Part shown: piece after piece, positions 53,792-63,505 of the stretch
Position numbering within the stretch: position 1 is the first letter of the stretch
Layout: each line of letters opens with the position of its first letter
NCBI GenBank assembly: GCA_040901765.1
Contig: JBBDYG010000108.1
Location: 1 to 64,000 of the forward strand
Source of the DNA: JBBDYG01 sp040901765
GTDB taxonomy: Bacteria > Planctomycetota > Planctomycetia > Pirellulales > Lacipirellulaceae
Direction of reading: 5' to 3'
Length of the DNA stretch: 64,000 bases
Translations under genes and position numbers: made by a program
The notes under the pieces: model-generated
Told to the model about the DNA's origin: nothing
Database searches by the model: none
What the model saw: the letters and a program-made list of their open reading frames with translations, nothing else

Positions 53792-55225
53792 TCACTGCTC
53801 GGAGAAAGCATAGAGATGCCCGGCAGTGCGTACGTAGAGCACGTCATCCGCAATGGCGGGCGTCGCGGCGAGGCGTTCGCCGAGCGGGGGATTCTTCGCT
53901 ACGACTTCTGGCGTCTTTGATCCCGCTTTCAACACCGTGATCGTTCCGTCGGACAAGGACGAAAAGTAGATGTGCCCATTGGCAGCCACCGGAGAAGCGT
54001 AGTAATCTCCCGCGGCAACCGCCCGCTTCTGATACAACTCGTCGCCCGTCGTCGCGTCGTAGGCGGTTACGATTCCGCCGTCCTTCACCATTACATATTG
54101 ACCTTCATACACGATCCCGGACGGGACATAAGGCAAGCCACCGGCCTGTTGCCACTTAATGTGCGTTGCCGTCACGTCGCCGGAGCCGCCAGGCTTGAGC
54201 GCGAAGGCCCTGTTCTTCGATGCGGCCATCAAGGCCTGAGTATTTTCCCATTCCGCGCGCGTCAGCGCGTCATCCTTGTTTTCGTCGATGGCATCGAAGA
54301 ATCCCTTCAGCGGGGTGGCTTGCAACTCCTTTTTGGAGAGCGATCCATCGCTGTCGGCGTCGCCCAGAAGCATCAGAGTGAACGCGGGAAGCTTGAAGGC
54401 GGTGTCACCTGCGGCTCCCGGCGACCAAGCGGCAAAATAGAGATCGCCGGCGGCGGTCACCGGCGACGTGCAAGACGCCGTCGGCATGCCTTCGACAAAC
54501 CACTTTTCCTCGCCGGTCTGAAGGTCATAGCCGATGAGCCTGCGATGCCCCGCGGCCGCGATCTGCTTCCCGGTGGGTGTGTCCCACACCACCGGTGTAC
54601 TAAAACCGCCCTTGGACGTTCGCGTCTTTTCCCACTTTATGTCACCTGTGGTTGCATCGAGCGCAATGATTCTCGAGTCGTTCCCCTCATCGCGCAATAG
54701 CACCACTGTGTCATCTGCAATGACGGGCGACACCCCCGAGCCATAATTGCCCAAGGTCGAGGCCGGCGGCAACTCAAGCTTCCAAAGCTCGTTCCCGGCT
54801 AGGTCGTAGCAGAACAGACCGCACGATCCGAAATAAGAAACGATTCGCTCGCCGTCGGTCGCGCAAGTCGAAGCGGCCGGGCTGCCTTCCGTTTTGTGAT
54901 GCTCCTCCAACTCACCCGCCGGCGCGTTCGCTCGCCAGACCTCGCTGCCGTCCGCGCGGTCGTAGGCAATGGTGTACAACTTCCTGTCGTCAACCGCCGT
55001 AATCACCAGTTGATCGCCGACGATGATCGGGGAAGAAAGCCCGCTAGGCGCGGGCACCTTCCACTTCACGTTCGTTTCGGGGCCGATCTCGATCGGGGGT
55101 TTCTCATCGATCGCGATGCCCGATCCATTGGGCCCGCGGAACCGCGACCACGCGTGGCCGTTCTCGGCGGCATTCGCTGGGACGTTGATCGCCATAGCCA
55201 ACAACAGGGTGATGAGTTTGCTCAT
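53792..55225 (-). CDS. PQQ/BamB-like beta-propeller protein with EF-hand insert
   Basis: The 477-residue protein has a signal peptide (about residues 1-19, ending NANA-like) and WD40/PQQ-type propeller blades such as SRFRGPNGSGIAID, SGLSSPIIVGDQLVITAV, IIALDATTGDIKWEK and VTAYDATTGDELYQKRA. An EF-hand pair (about residues 283-322, GDADSDGSLSKKEL and DENKDDALTRAEW) is inserted between blades, which is unusual for a plain BamB-type protein. It is probably periplasmic or extracellular. The gap to the convergent DUF1501 gene is 21 bases. Confidence 0.82.
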   Translation of the reverse strand: MSKLITLLLAMAINVPANAAENGHAWSRFRGPNGSGIAIDEKPPIEIGPETNVKWKVPAPSGLSSPIIVGDQLVITAVDDRKLYTIAYDRADGSEVWRANAPAGELEEHHKTEGSPAASTCATDGERIVSYFGSCGLFCYDLAGNELWKLELPPASTLGNYGSGVSPVIADDTVVLLRDEGNDSRIIALDATTGDIKWEKTRTSKGGFSTPVVWDTPTGKQIAAAGHRRLIGYDLQTGEEKWFVEGMPTASCTSPVTAAGDLYFAAWSPGAAGDTAFKLPAFTLMLLGDADSDGSLSKKELQATPLKGFFDAIDENKDDALTRAEWENTQALMAASKNRAFALKPGGSGDVTATHIKWQQAGGLPYVPSGIVYEGQYVMVKDGGIVTAYDATTGDELYQKRAVAAGDYYASPVAANGHIYFSSLSDGTITVLKAGSKTPEVVAKNPPLGERLAATPAIADDVLYVRTAGHLYAFSEQ

Positions 55226-55374
55226 GCTATTGCCCTTGAATCCGGTTATGCACTCCTAGACGGCTAACCGTTAGCGTATACCCCGGGAGAAGCAGCCGGT
55301 AGTGGGCGGGAAGCACGGCTTGAACTATCCGGCGTTGCCGTCGGCGCGGACCAATGATCGGCGGGATTCGTGAG

Positions 55375-56664
55375 TCAATTTATATTTGCTATGCTGTGGT
55401 CGATCGCATTCACTGCCAATTCGAGAGCCTGGTCATCGTGCGTGGCTCCCACGTACCAGCGGCCGTCTGGCAGCAAATAGACGCCCTGGTTGAGCATTTC
55501 CATGCGAAAACGAGTGTAGGCCTCCGCATCCGACCGTAGCGTTTCGCGGTAGTCGCGGGGCGCCTGCGATACTCCCCAGTGAACGTTGAAGACGGTTCCC
55601 GCGCCGCACACGACCAAGGGTTGTCCGTGGCTTTCGGCCGCCGACGTGATTTTGCGCCACAGACTTTGGCCGTGGGCATGCATTTTGGAAAAGGCATCGC
55701 CGTCGGCAAGCACCTCAAGCGCGGCGCTGGCTGCGGCCAAGCAGATCGGGTTGCCGTTATAGGTGCCGGCGTGAAACGTTCGACCATCGCGCAGCACGTC
55801 GAACATTTCCTTCCGACCGGCTACGGCCGACAAAGAGAACCCCGCTGCGATGGCTTTGCCATAGACGGAAAGATCGGGCGCCAGCTTATAGTATTCGCGC
55901 GCTCCGCCGGCCGCGAGGCGAAAGCCGGTAATCACTTCATCGAAGATCGAAACCGCGCCGTGACGCCGGCAAAGTTCGATGAGTCCCTGCAGAAAGCCTT
56001 CGCGGGGTTCGCAGCAACCGCTGTTTGCCAACAGCGGCTCCGTGATGACCGCGGCGATGCCGTCCCCGACGTGATCGAACGCCGAGCGCAGGCTCTCGAT
56101 GTCGTTCCAGGGCAGAACGATCGTGTCGGCAAACTCATTTGGCGGTTGACCCCCGCAAGTGGCTTGCGACTCGCTCGGTTCTCCGCCGGTCGGATGGTAG
56201 CTGACTAACACGTTGTTCATCCAGCCGTGATAATGGCCTTCGAACTTCACAATCTTGTTCCGCCCCGTGAGCGCCCTGGCGATGCGCACCGCGGCTTGCA
56301 CGGCTTCGCTGCCGGTATTGGAGAAGATCACCTGTTCGATGCCCGGAACCAGCTCGACGATTTGCCGCGCCACGCGGATTTCCAATTCGTGCTGAGCGCC
56401 GAACGTGTAGCCCCGCTGAAGCTGCGCCGCGACCGCGTCGTTGACCCGCCGATGATTATTGCCGAGGATCAGCGGCCCCCAGCCGAGCGTATAGTCCAGG
56501 AAGCGATGGTTATCGACGTCCCAAAAATACGGACCCTGCCCGCGGTCGAAATAAAGCGGAGTCGGCGTCACGCGGCGGCGCATCCCGCTGGAGACGCCGG
56601 TGGCGAGAACTTCGCTCGCCGATTGGTGCAGCCGCTCGGAGCCGGGGAATTGGATGTTCGTCAT
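55375..56664 (-). CDS. Class III aminotransferase, glutamate-1-semialdehyde-aminomutase-like
   Basis: The 429-residue enzyme shows PLP-fold blocks FSNTGSEAVQAAVRIARA, FEGHYHGWMNN, ITEPLLANSGCC and DEVITGFRLA, with the PLP-binding Lys in YGKAIAAGFS near residue 270. This fits glutamate-1-semialdehyde 2,1-aminomutase relatives, but these also include aminotransferases for sugars and other substrates, and the haem role is not implied here. It follows the SSS gene by 40 bases in the same direction and may act on an amino sugar or keto acid. ATG 56664 is chosen; the in-frame TTG at 56685 is less likely. Confidence 0.83.
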   Translation of the reverse strand: MTNIQFPGSERLHQSASEVLATGVSSGMRRRVTPTPLYFDRGQGPYFWDVDNHRFLDYTLGWGPLILGNNHRRVNDAVAAQLQRGYTFGAQHELEIRVARQIVELVPGIEQVIFSNTGSEAVQAAVRIARALTGRNKIVKFEGHYHGWMNNVLVSYHPTGGEPSESQATCGGQPPNEFADTIVLPWNDIESLRSAFDHVGDGIAAVITEPLLANSGCCEPREGFLQGLIELCRRHGAVSIFDEVITGFRLAAGGAREYYKLAPDLSVYGKAIAAGFSLSAVAGRKEMFDVLRDGRTFHAGTYNGNPICLAAASAALEVLADGDAFSKMHAHGQSLWRKITSAAESHGQPLVVCGAGTVFNVHWGVSQAPRDYRETLRSDAEAYTRFRMEMLNQGVYLLPDGRWYVGATHDDQALELAVNAIDHSIANIN

Positions 56665-56703
56665 GGAAGCTTGTAAGTGCGCCAAGTCGGCGCGACTCCG
56701 AGA

Positions 56704-58233
56704 TTACTTCACCGAGGCACTGCCGCGATAAAGACCTGCCAGTTGCGTCGCCGTTGGCGGACGAAAAAACCAACCAGTCAAATAGGTCACAAGCAAGCTT
56801 ACCAAAAATGCGCCAGGCATGATCCACATAAAGGAGATTTCGTATTGGAACAGCCACTCGCTGAACGAAATTAGCAGGCTTGCCACAACCCCGGCAAAAA
56901 AGCCAATGACAACCGCCGCGGTGCCAACGTGTCGGAAAAAAATGCCGGCAAAGAAGAGCGCCCCCAGCGGGGCCACAAACAGGTGGTTGATGCGCTCCAG
57001 AAGATCGACCAGGTTCCAATCGGGTTTAGCACTCATCAGCCGGATGATCGCCAGCGCCCCGACTATGGCAAACGTGCCGGCGACTGTTGCGAGAAAGCGC
57101 GACATGGCGAGGCTTGGTTCGGAACGTCTCGCCGTGGCTTGGGACGGGAGCAGATCGCTGACGATAACCGCCGAAATGGAGTTGATGCCCGAGCTAAGGC
57201 TCGACATTGCGGCCGCGAGCAGGGCCGCCAACATCAGGCCCGAGATGCCGGTCGGCAATTGGCCGGCCAAAAACTGCGGCAGCACGTCGTCTGCGTGGGC
57301 GGCGATGTCGCGTTGAAAAGCTTCAATCGGCAGGCCCGACGTTTGAAATCTAAAATAAAAGAGCGCGATCCCCACAACCATCAACAGCGACAGAACGCCC
57401 ACGTTGGCCAGCGAAAAAATCACAAACGAGCGCTTTGCCGTGGCGGCCGACGGCGTGCTCAAATAACGCTGGGCCGCGACTTGATCCGCCCCATGCGTGC
57501 AAATGTTCCAGACATACATTTCGATCAGCATACCGACGATCGTAATCCGCTGCGCCGGGTCGAGACTGAAGACCGGCACTTGCGCCCGTTCCGCGGAGGA
57601 GAAAGCGGACCACCACTCCATCGGACCGCTGCCAGTTTGGTAGGCGATGTAACAAGGAATGAATATAGCGCCGCCAAAGAGAATCAGGAACTGGGCGAAA
57701 TCGGACCAGATCACCGCCCGCATCCCGCCCATCGTCGTGTAACACACCGTCACAACTCCCATGGTGAGCACGAGGACGGGGAGAGGCCAGCCCGTCATCG
57801 GCCCGATCGCGCGCGAGGCGGTGTAAAGGATCAGCCCCATCCAGACGAGGCGGATAATCACAAAGACCCACGCCCCGAGCGTGCGGACGGAGGCATCGAA
57901 CCGCTTTTCCAGGTAGTCGTAGACGCTGGTGACCGGCAAGCGCATCAGCGACGGAATCACCACATAGAGGACCGTCGGAATAATGAATATGAATGCGAAC
58001 AGGCTGGAGAAGAAGCCAATGCCGTGGCGGATGGTTTCACCCGGAAGAGCCAGGTACGACATCGTCGAGAACAGCGTGGCAAACACGCTAATGCCCGCCA
58101 GCAGCGATGAAGCGCGCCGTCCGGCAAGGAAATAATCGTCCGATGTTTTTTGCTCTTTGAAGAAAACGCCTAGCAGAAACAACCCAACGAAGTAGGCGCC
58201 GATGACGACGAAATCGAGAAGCTGTAGATGCAT
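56704..58233 (-). CDS. Sodium/solute symporter (SSS family), sialate-like context
   Basis: The 509-residue membrane protein shows SSS blocks DYFLAGRRASSLLAGIS, MSYLALPGETIRHG, DLVVYTT-like TMGGMRAVIWSDFAQF and ALLAAAMSSLSSGINSIS with the Na+-binding Ser residues. About 13 hydrophobic spans are visible. Its neighbours, sialidase and Kelch genes upstream and an aminotransferase downstream, make a carrier for a sialic-acid-like or other sugar-derived substrate plausible, as some SSS members carry sialic acid. Substrate identity is inference. Confidence 0.88.
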   Translation of the reverse strand: MHLQLLDFVVIGAYFVGLFLLGVFFKEQKTSDDYFLAGRRASSLLAGISVFATLFSTMSYLALPGETIRHGIGFFSSLFAFIFIIPTVLYVVIPSLMRLPVTSVYDYLEKRFDASVRTLGAWVFVIIRLVWMGLILYTASRAIGPMTGWPLPVLVLTMGVVTVCYTTMGGMRAVIWSDFAQFLILFGGAIFIPCYIAYQTGSGPMEWWSAFSSAERAQVPVFSLDPAQRITIVGMLIEMYVWNICTHGADQVAAQRYLSTPSAATAKRSFVIFSLANVGVLSLLMVVGIALFYFRFQTSGLPIEAFQRDIAAHADDVLPQFLAGQLPTGISGLMLAALLAAAMSSLSSGINSISAVIVSDLLPSQATARRSEPSLAMSRFLATVAGTFAIVGALAIIRLMSAKPDWNLVDLLERINHLFVAPLGALFFAGIFFRHVGTAAVVIGFFAGVVASLLISFSEWLFQYEISFMWIMPGAFLVSLLVTYLTGWFFRPPTATQLAGLYRGSASVK

Positions 58234-58333
58234 CGCTATTTCCGTGCGAGGTTATCCATCCGCCCGCATCGTCAGGCCAAGTCCGTTGGCACTGAATCCG
58301 GACGCTAAGCAACGCGGACCCCGATTCTCGCCG

Positions 58334-59359
58334 TCATGCCCGCTCGCTGTCCAGACCGCGATTGAACCGTCGAGCAAAGCCTGCGCACCCAAGCGTTGCC
58401 AAGAGCACGAGCGCGGCCGAACCCGGCTCGGGGATTGCAGTGCTCCCGACCACCGCCGCCGAGCCACTTGCGCCGAAGTTCGCCTTCCAGAATTCGTAAT
58501 CGGCCGCGTCGATGACTCCCATGCTCGTGCCGGTGTCATCGCCGTTGGCGCGCAGATCGATCATCGAGCCGCTCGTGTCGCGCCACACGGTGTAATCGGC
58601 GGCGTTGACGGTTCCATCTTCGTTATAGTCCCCGGGAATCGCCCCCGAGCCGAGTACATAGTCGATGACGAGCGTGGGGGCCGGTCGCGTTCCGTCCTCC
58701 ATCGAGGTAATTCTTTGTAATTCGGTTACCCCGAAATTCTGCCGTACTTTGCCGTAAAACGTGATGAGTCCATCGGTGTCTTGCAGTATTAAATCGTGCA
58801 GATTTTGAGTTGCGAATGCGGCCTGAGTGGTGAAAAATCCAAACTGCCGTTGTGGCGGGCCGCTGGACGATGTATCGATGAATCCAACGAATCCTGATTC
58901 CTCCGGATCGCTGTAATAAAAAATCTCTTCATTATTTGGATTCAGAAACTTCACGTCCTTATGGGTCGGGTCGAAGCCGACGCCGTCGTTCCAAGTATAA
59001 GTATCTGCACTTTCTGTATCGAAACTGTCAAACACCCCGTACATGTAGTAGGTGAGGCTCAGGCCGGATGAAGAAGGGGAGCGAGTTAGCTTTAAGTCGA
59101 TGGAATTAATGGAGGCGATATCCTGGCCGGTCAGGCCGTCGGGCAGTTGGAACTGAGCGTAAAAAAAGGTGAGTTGCTCGGCCGGTAGGTCGACGGCGCC
59201 GACCATCGTTGCCTCCAAGTCGCCGGTAGGAATAGCGGCGTCCGGATCCAAAGCATCAACGGTGCTGTCGGCGACGGGCGTGAGCGTCAGCATGTCGGCG
59301 GTAGCCGCGGAGACGCCCAACGAAGACATCGTAACGATAAAAATGCATAGCCGTTTCAT
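58334..59359 (-). CDS. DNRLRE-like PEP-CTERM protein with dockerin-like module
   Basis: The 341-residue protein has a signal peptide (about residues 1-21), a DNRLRE-like beta domain (about 25-235, with YMYGVFDSFDTESADTYTW and LQDTDGLITFYGKVRQNFG), a dockerin-like module (GDYNEDGTVNAADYTVWRD, then DAADYEFWKANFG) and a PEP-CTERM tail (IPEPGSAALVLL, then RRFNRG). Similar single-domain DNRLRE proteins are common exported proteins. A paralogue starts at the right window edge and shares the YxxYGVFD and GVTxL blocks. It follows the Kelch gene. Confidence 0.8.
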   Translation of the reverse strand: MKRLCIFIVTMSSLGVSAATADMLTLTPVADSTVDALDPDAAIPTGDLEATMVGAVDLPAEQLTFFYAQFQLPDGLTGQDIASINSIDLKLTRSPSSSGLSLTYYMYGVFDSFDTESADTYTWNDGVGFDPTHKDVKFLNPNNEEIFYYSDPEESGFVGFIDTSSSGPPQRQFGFFTTQAAFATQNLHDLILQDTDGLITFYGKVRQNFGVTELQRITSMEDGTRPAPTLVIDYVLGSGAIPGDYNEDGTVNAADYTVWRDTSGSMIDLRANGDDTGTSMGVIDAADYEFWKANFGASGSAAVVGSTAIPEPGSAALVLLATLGCAGFARRFNRGLDSERA

Positions 59360-59397
59360 GGGTGGAAACCTTTCTTGAACGAATAGCGGGTTGCCTG

Positions 59398-60588
59398 TTA
59401 GTTTTCTGTCGTGGCGAGTGTCGTCGCGCGAGAGCGCGGACCGCGATCGTGGGGGGATAGACGAAGTCGATTAAACCTTGATGCGTTGTTCGTTGCAGTC
59501 TGTAGCAGTGCATCGACGCGGGCAACTTGCACCAAGTCTGTTCGCGTGCGATAAGGCGAATCCTCGCCCGCGATGGCGAGCACCGCCGAATCGAGTGTCA
59601 CGAGGCCGTGGTCGGCTACAGCCAGCCGCAAGGGTGCGGCGAACGTGAATTGATCTGCCTCGGTGTCGTACAGCAAGCAACGATTGCTTAGCAGAATGCG
59701 CGGCTTATCATCGGGCGTCTTGGCAAAGCTGGCCGCGTCTTCCACTCCACCTGCGATCAAGATGGACTTCTGGTTCAGTTGAACCGCCGAAGCATCGCGT
59801 AGTGGATAGGGTAGCGGATGGCGGGCGGACCACTTCTTGCTTTGCAAGTCAAAGGACCACACCGAATCGCGCAATTCGAGGGCTTCATCGCCTCTCTGCA
59901 CGGCGCCGCCGAACAAAAACAGTTTGCCGTCGGCCACGGCGACCGTGTGATAGCCGACCTCGCCATCGGGCGCGTGGCCAAGCTCCACCCAGGCAGCGTC
60001 GGTCTCCGCAGTATCCAGGGCCAGGACGGTTGGCGGCGGCGGAGCCGGACCGCCTGGCTCGCGCATCGCTATCTCATCGGTGACGGCGTAGATTGTGCCA
60101 CCATGCGTTCCACCGCCGAGGGCGAAAAAGGGTCGAGGCAAATCGGGGCCGCGCTGCCAGCCGGCGGCAAAGTCGTCGGGAGAAATCCAATAGGTTTCGC
60201 GGAACGCGTTCTCGGCATCGCGCCCACCGATGGCGTAGATTCTGTCGTTGATGGAAACCGCCAACACCTGGCCCACATCGCGGGGATAGTCGGGCAATCG
60301 CTCCCATGCCGACGCGCCGGATGCAAGCCAGTACACGTCCCGCACCCAACGCTTGCTTGGCTCGTCCTTTTCGGGCGAAATCCAATACGTTCCGCCGATC
60401 GTGATGACGCCCGTCGACCGCGCGGCGCACCCAAAGGCCGAGCACGACCGGGGAAGCACCGGGCCCCAATTCCAATCGGGCATGAGGTGGCTCCGATGCG
60501 TCTGCGCCGCGGCGTGAAGTGACAATGCTAGGCAAGCAGCCGAACTCGCCCCGATCATCATTCGCCGTAATTTGGGAAATATCGACAT
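59398..60588 (-). CDS. Kelch-repeat secreted protein, NanM-like
   Basis: The 396-residue protein has a signal peptide (about residues 1-30) and Kelch-type blades such as SINDRIYAIGGRDAENA, VAVADGKLFLFGGAV and LNQKSILIAGGVED with the GG pair and spaced aromatic residues. This is similar to NanM-type mutarotases that convert sialic acid epimers in the periplasm, though that identity is not certain. It directly follows the sialidase gene (seven bases or about 25 bases depending on start), so the two are probably co-expressed. ATG 60588 has a GCGGAA site; GTG 60606 is the alternative. Confidence 0.82.
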   Translation of the reverse strand: MSIFPKLRRMMIGASSAACLALSLHAAAQTHRSHLMPDWNWGPVLPRSCSAFGCAARSTGVITIGGTYWISPEKDEPSKRWVRDVYWLASGASAWERLPDYPRDVGQVLAVSINDRIYAIGGRDAENAFRETYWISPDDFAAGWQRGPDLPRPFFALGGGTHGGTIYAVTDEIAMREPGGPAPPPPTVLALDTAETDAAWVELGHAPDGEVGYHTVAVADGKLFLFGGAVQRGDEALELRDSVWSFDLQSKKWSARHPLPYPLRDASAVQLNQKSILIAGGVEDAASFAKTPDDKPRILLSNRCLLYDTEADQFTFAAPLRLAVADHGLVTLDSAVLAIAGEDSPYRTRTDLVQVARVDALLQTATNNASRFNRLRLSPHDRGPRSRATTLATTEN

Positions 60589-60612
60589 CGACTGATTTCC
60601 GCTCACGTTGGC

Positions 60613-63492
60613 TTACCGCCGCGACGCGACCGGTTGATTCCCGTTTTCTGTTTTGACATCCACTTCGATTGCATCTACGAGCACCGATGCTTCGGATGCC
60701 GAACTACCAGCCAGCGACAACCGCAAATACGAGGGGCTGGCGCTCGCGCGCTGCTGGGAAATGCGATCGTGCTGCTTACCATCGAGCGTTAGGCGACAAA
60801 TGCGTTTGTCGCAGTCCCACTGAAGTTCTAAAGTGATCCAGCGATCCGCCGGGGCATCGACGGAATTATTCGCCCGGTCGTTCGCCGCGAGCGTTCGCTG
60901 GAATAAACTATGATGCGGACTCTGCTCGTCGAACGGTGGGGAAAAATGATCGGTCAGCTCGAGGCGTAATGGCGGCGAGTCCTTGGCCAAAAAAACGCGG
61001 GTCCGCAAGCTCCCTTGGCTGCCTTGCGGAAAGTTCCACACCGCCGTGGTTGGCCATTCGGCGTTTTGCTTCGTCAAGGAGAGAACTTTCGGCTGCCCCG
61101 TATCTGGATGCGATGTCACCGATACCCCGCGCGTGCCAAACGTCGACCACTCTGCCAGATCGGTAGAAAAATCCTCGCCCGCGGAGGTTACTTGCAACCA
61201 AGCCGGATCGAGCCGCCACAGGCTACGTCCCTCGCCGGTCTCGACCCACAGCGAGAAAAGCACCGATCCATCGTTCGTCACCGCGACGAACGGATACGAT
61301 ACGCCGTGATCGCCGGACGGCGGTGGTAGCGAGTCGCGATGCGGATCGCGGACAATTTCGCGACTGCCGCTCCACGTGCGGCCCTCGTCTGCGGAAACGG
61401 CGGCATGCAGAACGTGTCGCGATCCCTGCGCGTAGGGATGCCGCTGGCAATTGTTCCACAACAACAGGATCCGACCATCTGGTAGCCGAGCCAAGGCCGC
61501 GGGCGAGTCGGACGAGGTGATGTTTGTCGGTTCCAACGGGGACCACTCGGAGCCATCGTGCGAAAATGATTCGTAGAATCGACCCAACTGGGTGCGCAAC
61601 AGCATCCACACGCGACCGTCGGCGAGCTGGAGCACCGCAGGCTCCACGCCGCCGTAGGACGACAGGTCCGGCGTAGCAACTCGTAAGGTGCTCGGCGAAA
61701 CGAGCCACGTCTCGCCTTTGTCATCTGAATAGATCGCGGTAGTATCAAACTGTCCGTGGTACGTGAACGCGGATGGTCCCTCGCCGCGGTTCGACCAGGA
61801 GCGGTTCACGAGATAGGAAACCGGCAGCACGATGCGGCCATTTTCAAGTTGCGTTACCGACTGCAAGTCTGCCGCTCGGCCCTGCCAAATACTCCGGGGT
61901 GTGTTCCATCGGGTCCGCCGATCAAGTGACTTAACGTGCCAGATGTCGAGCCGCTGACGAGCGAGCGGTTCGTACGGAGATTTGCCGGAGATCGTGGGCC
62001 GCGGTCGCACCGCGCCGGTCCCCGCGTCGCAGAGCATGAACACGTGAACTTCGCCGTCGTGATCCACCATCACCACGTGGTATCCAAAACCGCCGGCTTC
62101 GGTTGGCAGGTCCACTAGTTGCTGCGGCTCGCCCCACGACCGACCCTCGTCGGTCGAATAGCATGCATAGATGTTTTGAGCATCCGGGGTCGGCGCCATC
62201 CCCGGCCCCTCATGGTTGATGAAATACAAAGCCCACGTGCCATCGGGCAGCACGGCCGGTTTGGGCATGACAGGAAAATGGGCCACTTTTTGGGGCGGCC
62301 GTGCTTCTTTTAGCACCGCTCCGGCGTCGTCGTTCGCCGCGGCCTCGTTGCCAACGACCCACTCGGGATCGAATCGCATGGCGCGAATGTCGCGGCCGTC
62401 CTTACGGGTCTGCTGGTAAACGACCAGAAGTTTGCCGTCGCCCGTCGGCGTGCAGCCCGGATACGAAACCTCAACCCCTTCCACGTCGGTGACTTCGCGC
62501 GGAGTGGTCCAAGTTCGGCAGCCGTCGAACGAGGCCGCAACGCAGAGCGGCCAGCGGTTCTGCGGTGAATTATTCCACACGGCAAGCACACCAGGCCGTT
62601 CACCATCGAATCGGCACAGAGAGGCCGGTGCGTTGTGACCCACGAGCGAAGTTGGCTCCGCCTTCGACCAGCTTCGCCCGCCATCCGTGCTGCGGCAACC
62701 ATACAGATTCGTCAGTCCCGTGCGAGACAGCATGAATATGGAACCGTCGTCACACTCGATCAGCGCCGGCTCGCACACGCCGTTGATCGCGCCAGCGGAA
62801 TCGGCGGCTCTGCGCGTCGTAAGCTCGACGCTCTCCGATGCCGCCCAGGTCCGGCCCTCGTCGAACGACATCAACACGGCGTTGACCTCTTCCATTTCGC
62901 CTTCGCCATCAAGTCGCTTTCGCGGCCCGGTCTCAAGATTCTTCTCCCAGGTAAAACCCAGTAGCGCCGTGCCGTCCGCGGTGACGATGCCGTTATTCAC
63001 TTTCCCGGAGGTATAGCGGCGGCCCATCGGAATTTCGTAAGGCGGCGACCAACTCCGCGCGCCGTCGTCACTTCCCACCGCCATCGTGCGCGAAGTCGTG
63101 ATCCCCGGTGTCGGCGGTGTGGTGGTCGCCGACACAATCACCCGCTTTCCGATCACGATGATGCTGGGGTCGTAATCGTTGCCGTCGGGGGTGTCGATGA
63201 GCACCTCGGGACGCGACCAAGTGCTTCCGTGATCATCCGACACGACGCCAACCAGATACACTTTTTCGTCGCGCTGGGGATCGTGCGCGGAATAAACGCA
63301 CAACAAGCGATCATCATCGAGCCGCGCTATCGACGGATAGGCGCAGACGTTAACTCCGTCCGGTGCCGGGAGCGTGAACCGCTCAGGTACATCGGCTGCG
63401 GCAGCGAGCGCCGCTGGCGGCTTACTCACCGCGGCGACCCAGCCAATTGCATAGCCGGCAAACTGAATCAGCGCTCGGGACGAAGCAGTCAC
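60613..63492 (-). CDS. Double sialidase-domain exo-enzyme with C-terminal beta-sandwich
   Basis: The 959-residue protein has a signal peptide and two consecutive sialidase/BNR domains (about residues 40-380 and 400-770). Seven Asp boxes of type SxDxGxxW are visible (SDDHGSTW, SDDGARSW, SFDEGRTW, STDGGRSW, STDEGRSW, SDDKGETW, SADEGRTW). A C-terminal concanavalin-like domain (about 790-950) may bind glycan. Enzymatic action on sialic acids or related terminal sugars is likely, but each half may have its own catalytic state; I cannot assign the Tyr/Arg triad safely. GTG 63492 follows GAGGA. The PEP-CTERM gene lies 13 bases before. Confidence 0.86.
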   Translation of the reverse strand: MTASSRALIQFAGYAIGWVAAVSKPPAALAAAADVPERFTLPAPDGVNVCAYPSIARLDDDRLLCVYSAHDPQRDEKVYLVGVVSDDHGSTWSRPEVLIDTPDGNDYDPSIIVIGKRVIVSATTTPPTPGITTSRTMAVGSDDGARSWSPPYEIPMGRRYTSGKVNNGIVTADGTALLGFTWEKNLETGPRKRLDGEGEMEEVNAVLMSFDEGRTWAASESVELTTRRAADSAGAINGVCEPALIECDDGSIFMLSRTGLTNLYGCRSTDGGRSWSKAEPTSLVGHNAPASLCRFDGERPGVLAVWNNSPQNRWPLCVAASFDGCRTWTTPREVTDVEGVEVSYPGCTPTGDGKLLVVYQQTRKDGRDIRAMRFDPEWVVGNEAAANDDAGAVLKEARPPQKVAHFPVMPKPAVLPDGTWALYFINHEGPGMAPTPDAQNIYACYSTDEGRSWGEPQQLVDLPTEAGGFGYHVVMVDHDGEVHVFMLCDAGTGAVRPRPTISGKSPYEPLARQRLDIWHVKSLDRRTRWNTPRSIWQGRAADLQSVTQLENGRIVLPVSYLVNRSWSNRGEGPSAFTYHGQFDTTAIYSDDKGETWLVSPSTLRVATPDLSSYGGVEPAVLQLADGRVWMLLRTQLGRFYESFSHDGSEWSPLEPTNITSSDSPAALARLPDGRILLLWNNCQRHPYAQGSRHVLHAAVSADEGRTWSGSREIVRDPHRDSLPPPSGDHGVSYPFVAVTNDGSVLFSLWVETGEGRSLWRLDPAWLQVTSAGEDFSTDLAEWSTFGTRGVSVTSHPDTGQPKVLSLTKQNAEWPTTAVWNFPQGSQGSLRTRVFLAKDSPPLRLELTDHFSPPFDEQSPHHSLFQRTLAANDRANNSVDAPADRWITLELQWDCDKRICRLTLDGKQHDRISQQRASASPSYLRLSLAGSSASEASVLVDAIEVDVKTENGNQPVASRR

Positions 63493-63505
63493 TTCAGCTA
63501 AATCC

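Noticed and set aside
55375..56664. Haem-biosynthesis glutamate-1-semialdehyde aminomutase (hemL)
   Set aside because: The fold matches, but the sugar-uptake neighbours and absence of other haem genes make a specialised aminotransferase more likely; symbol left blank.
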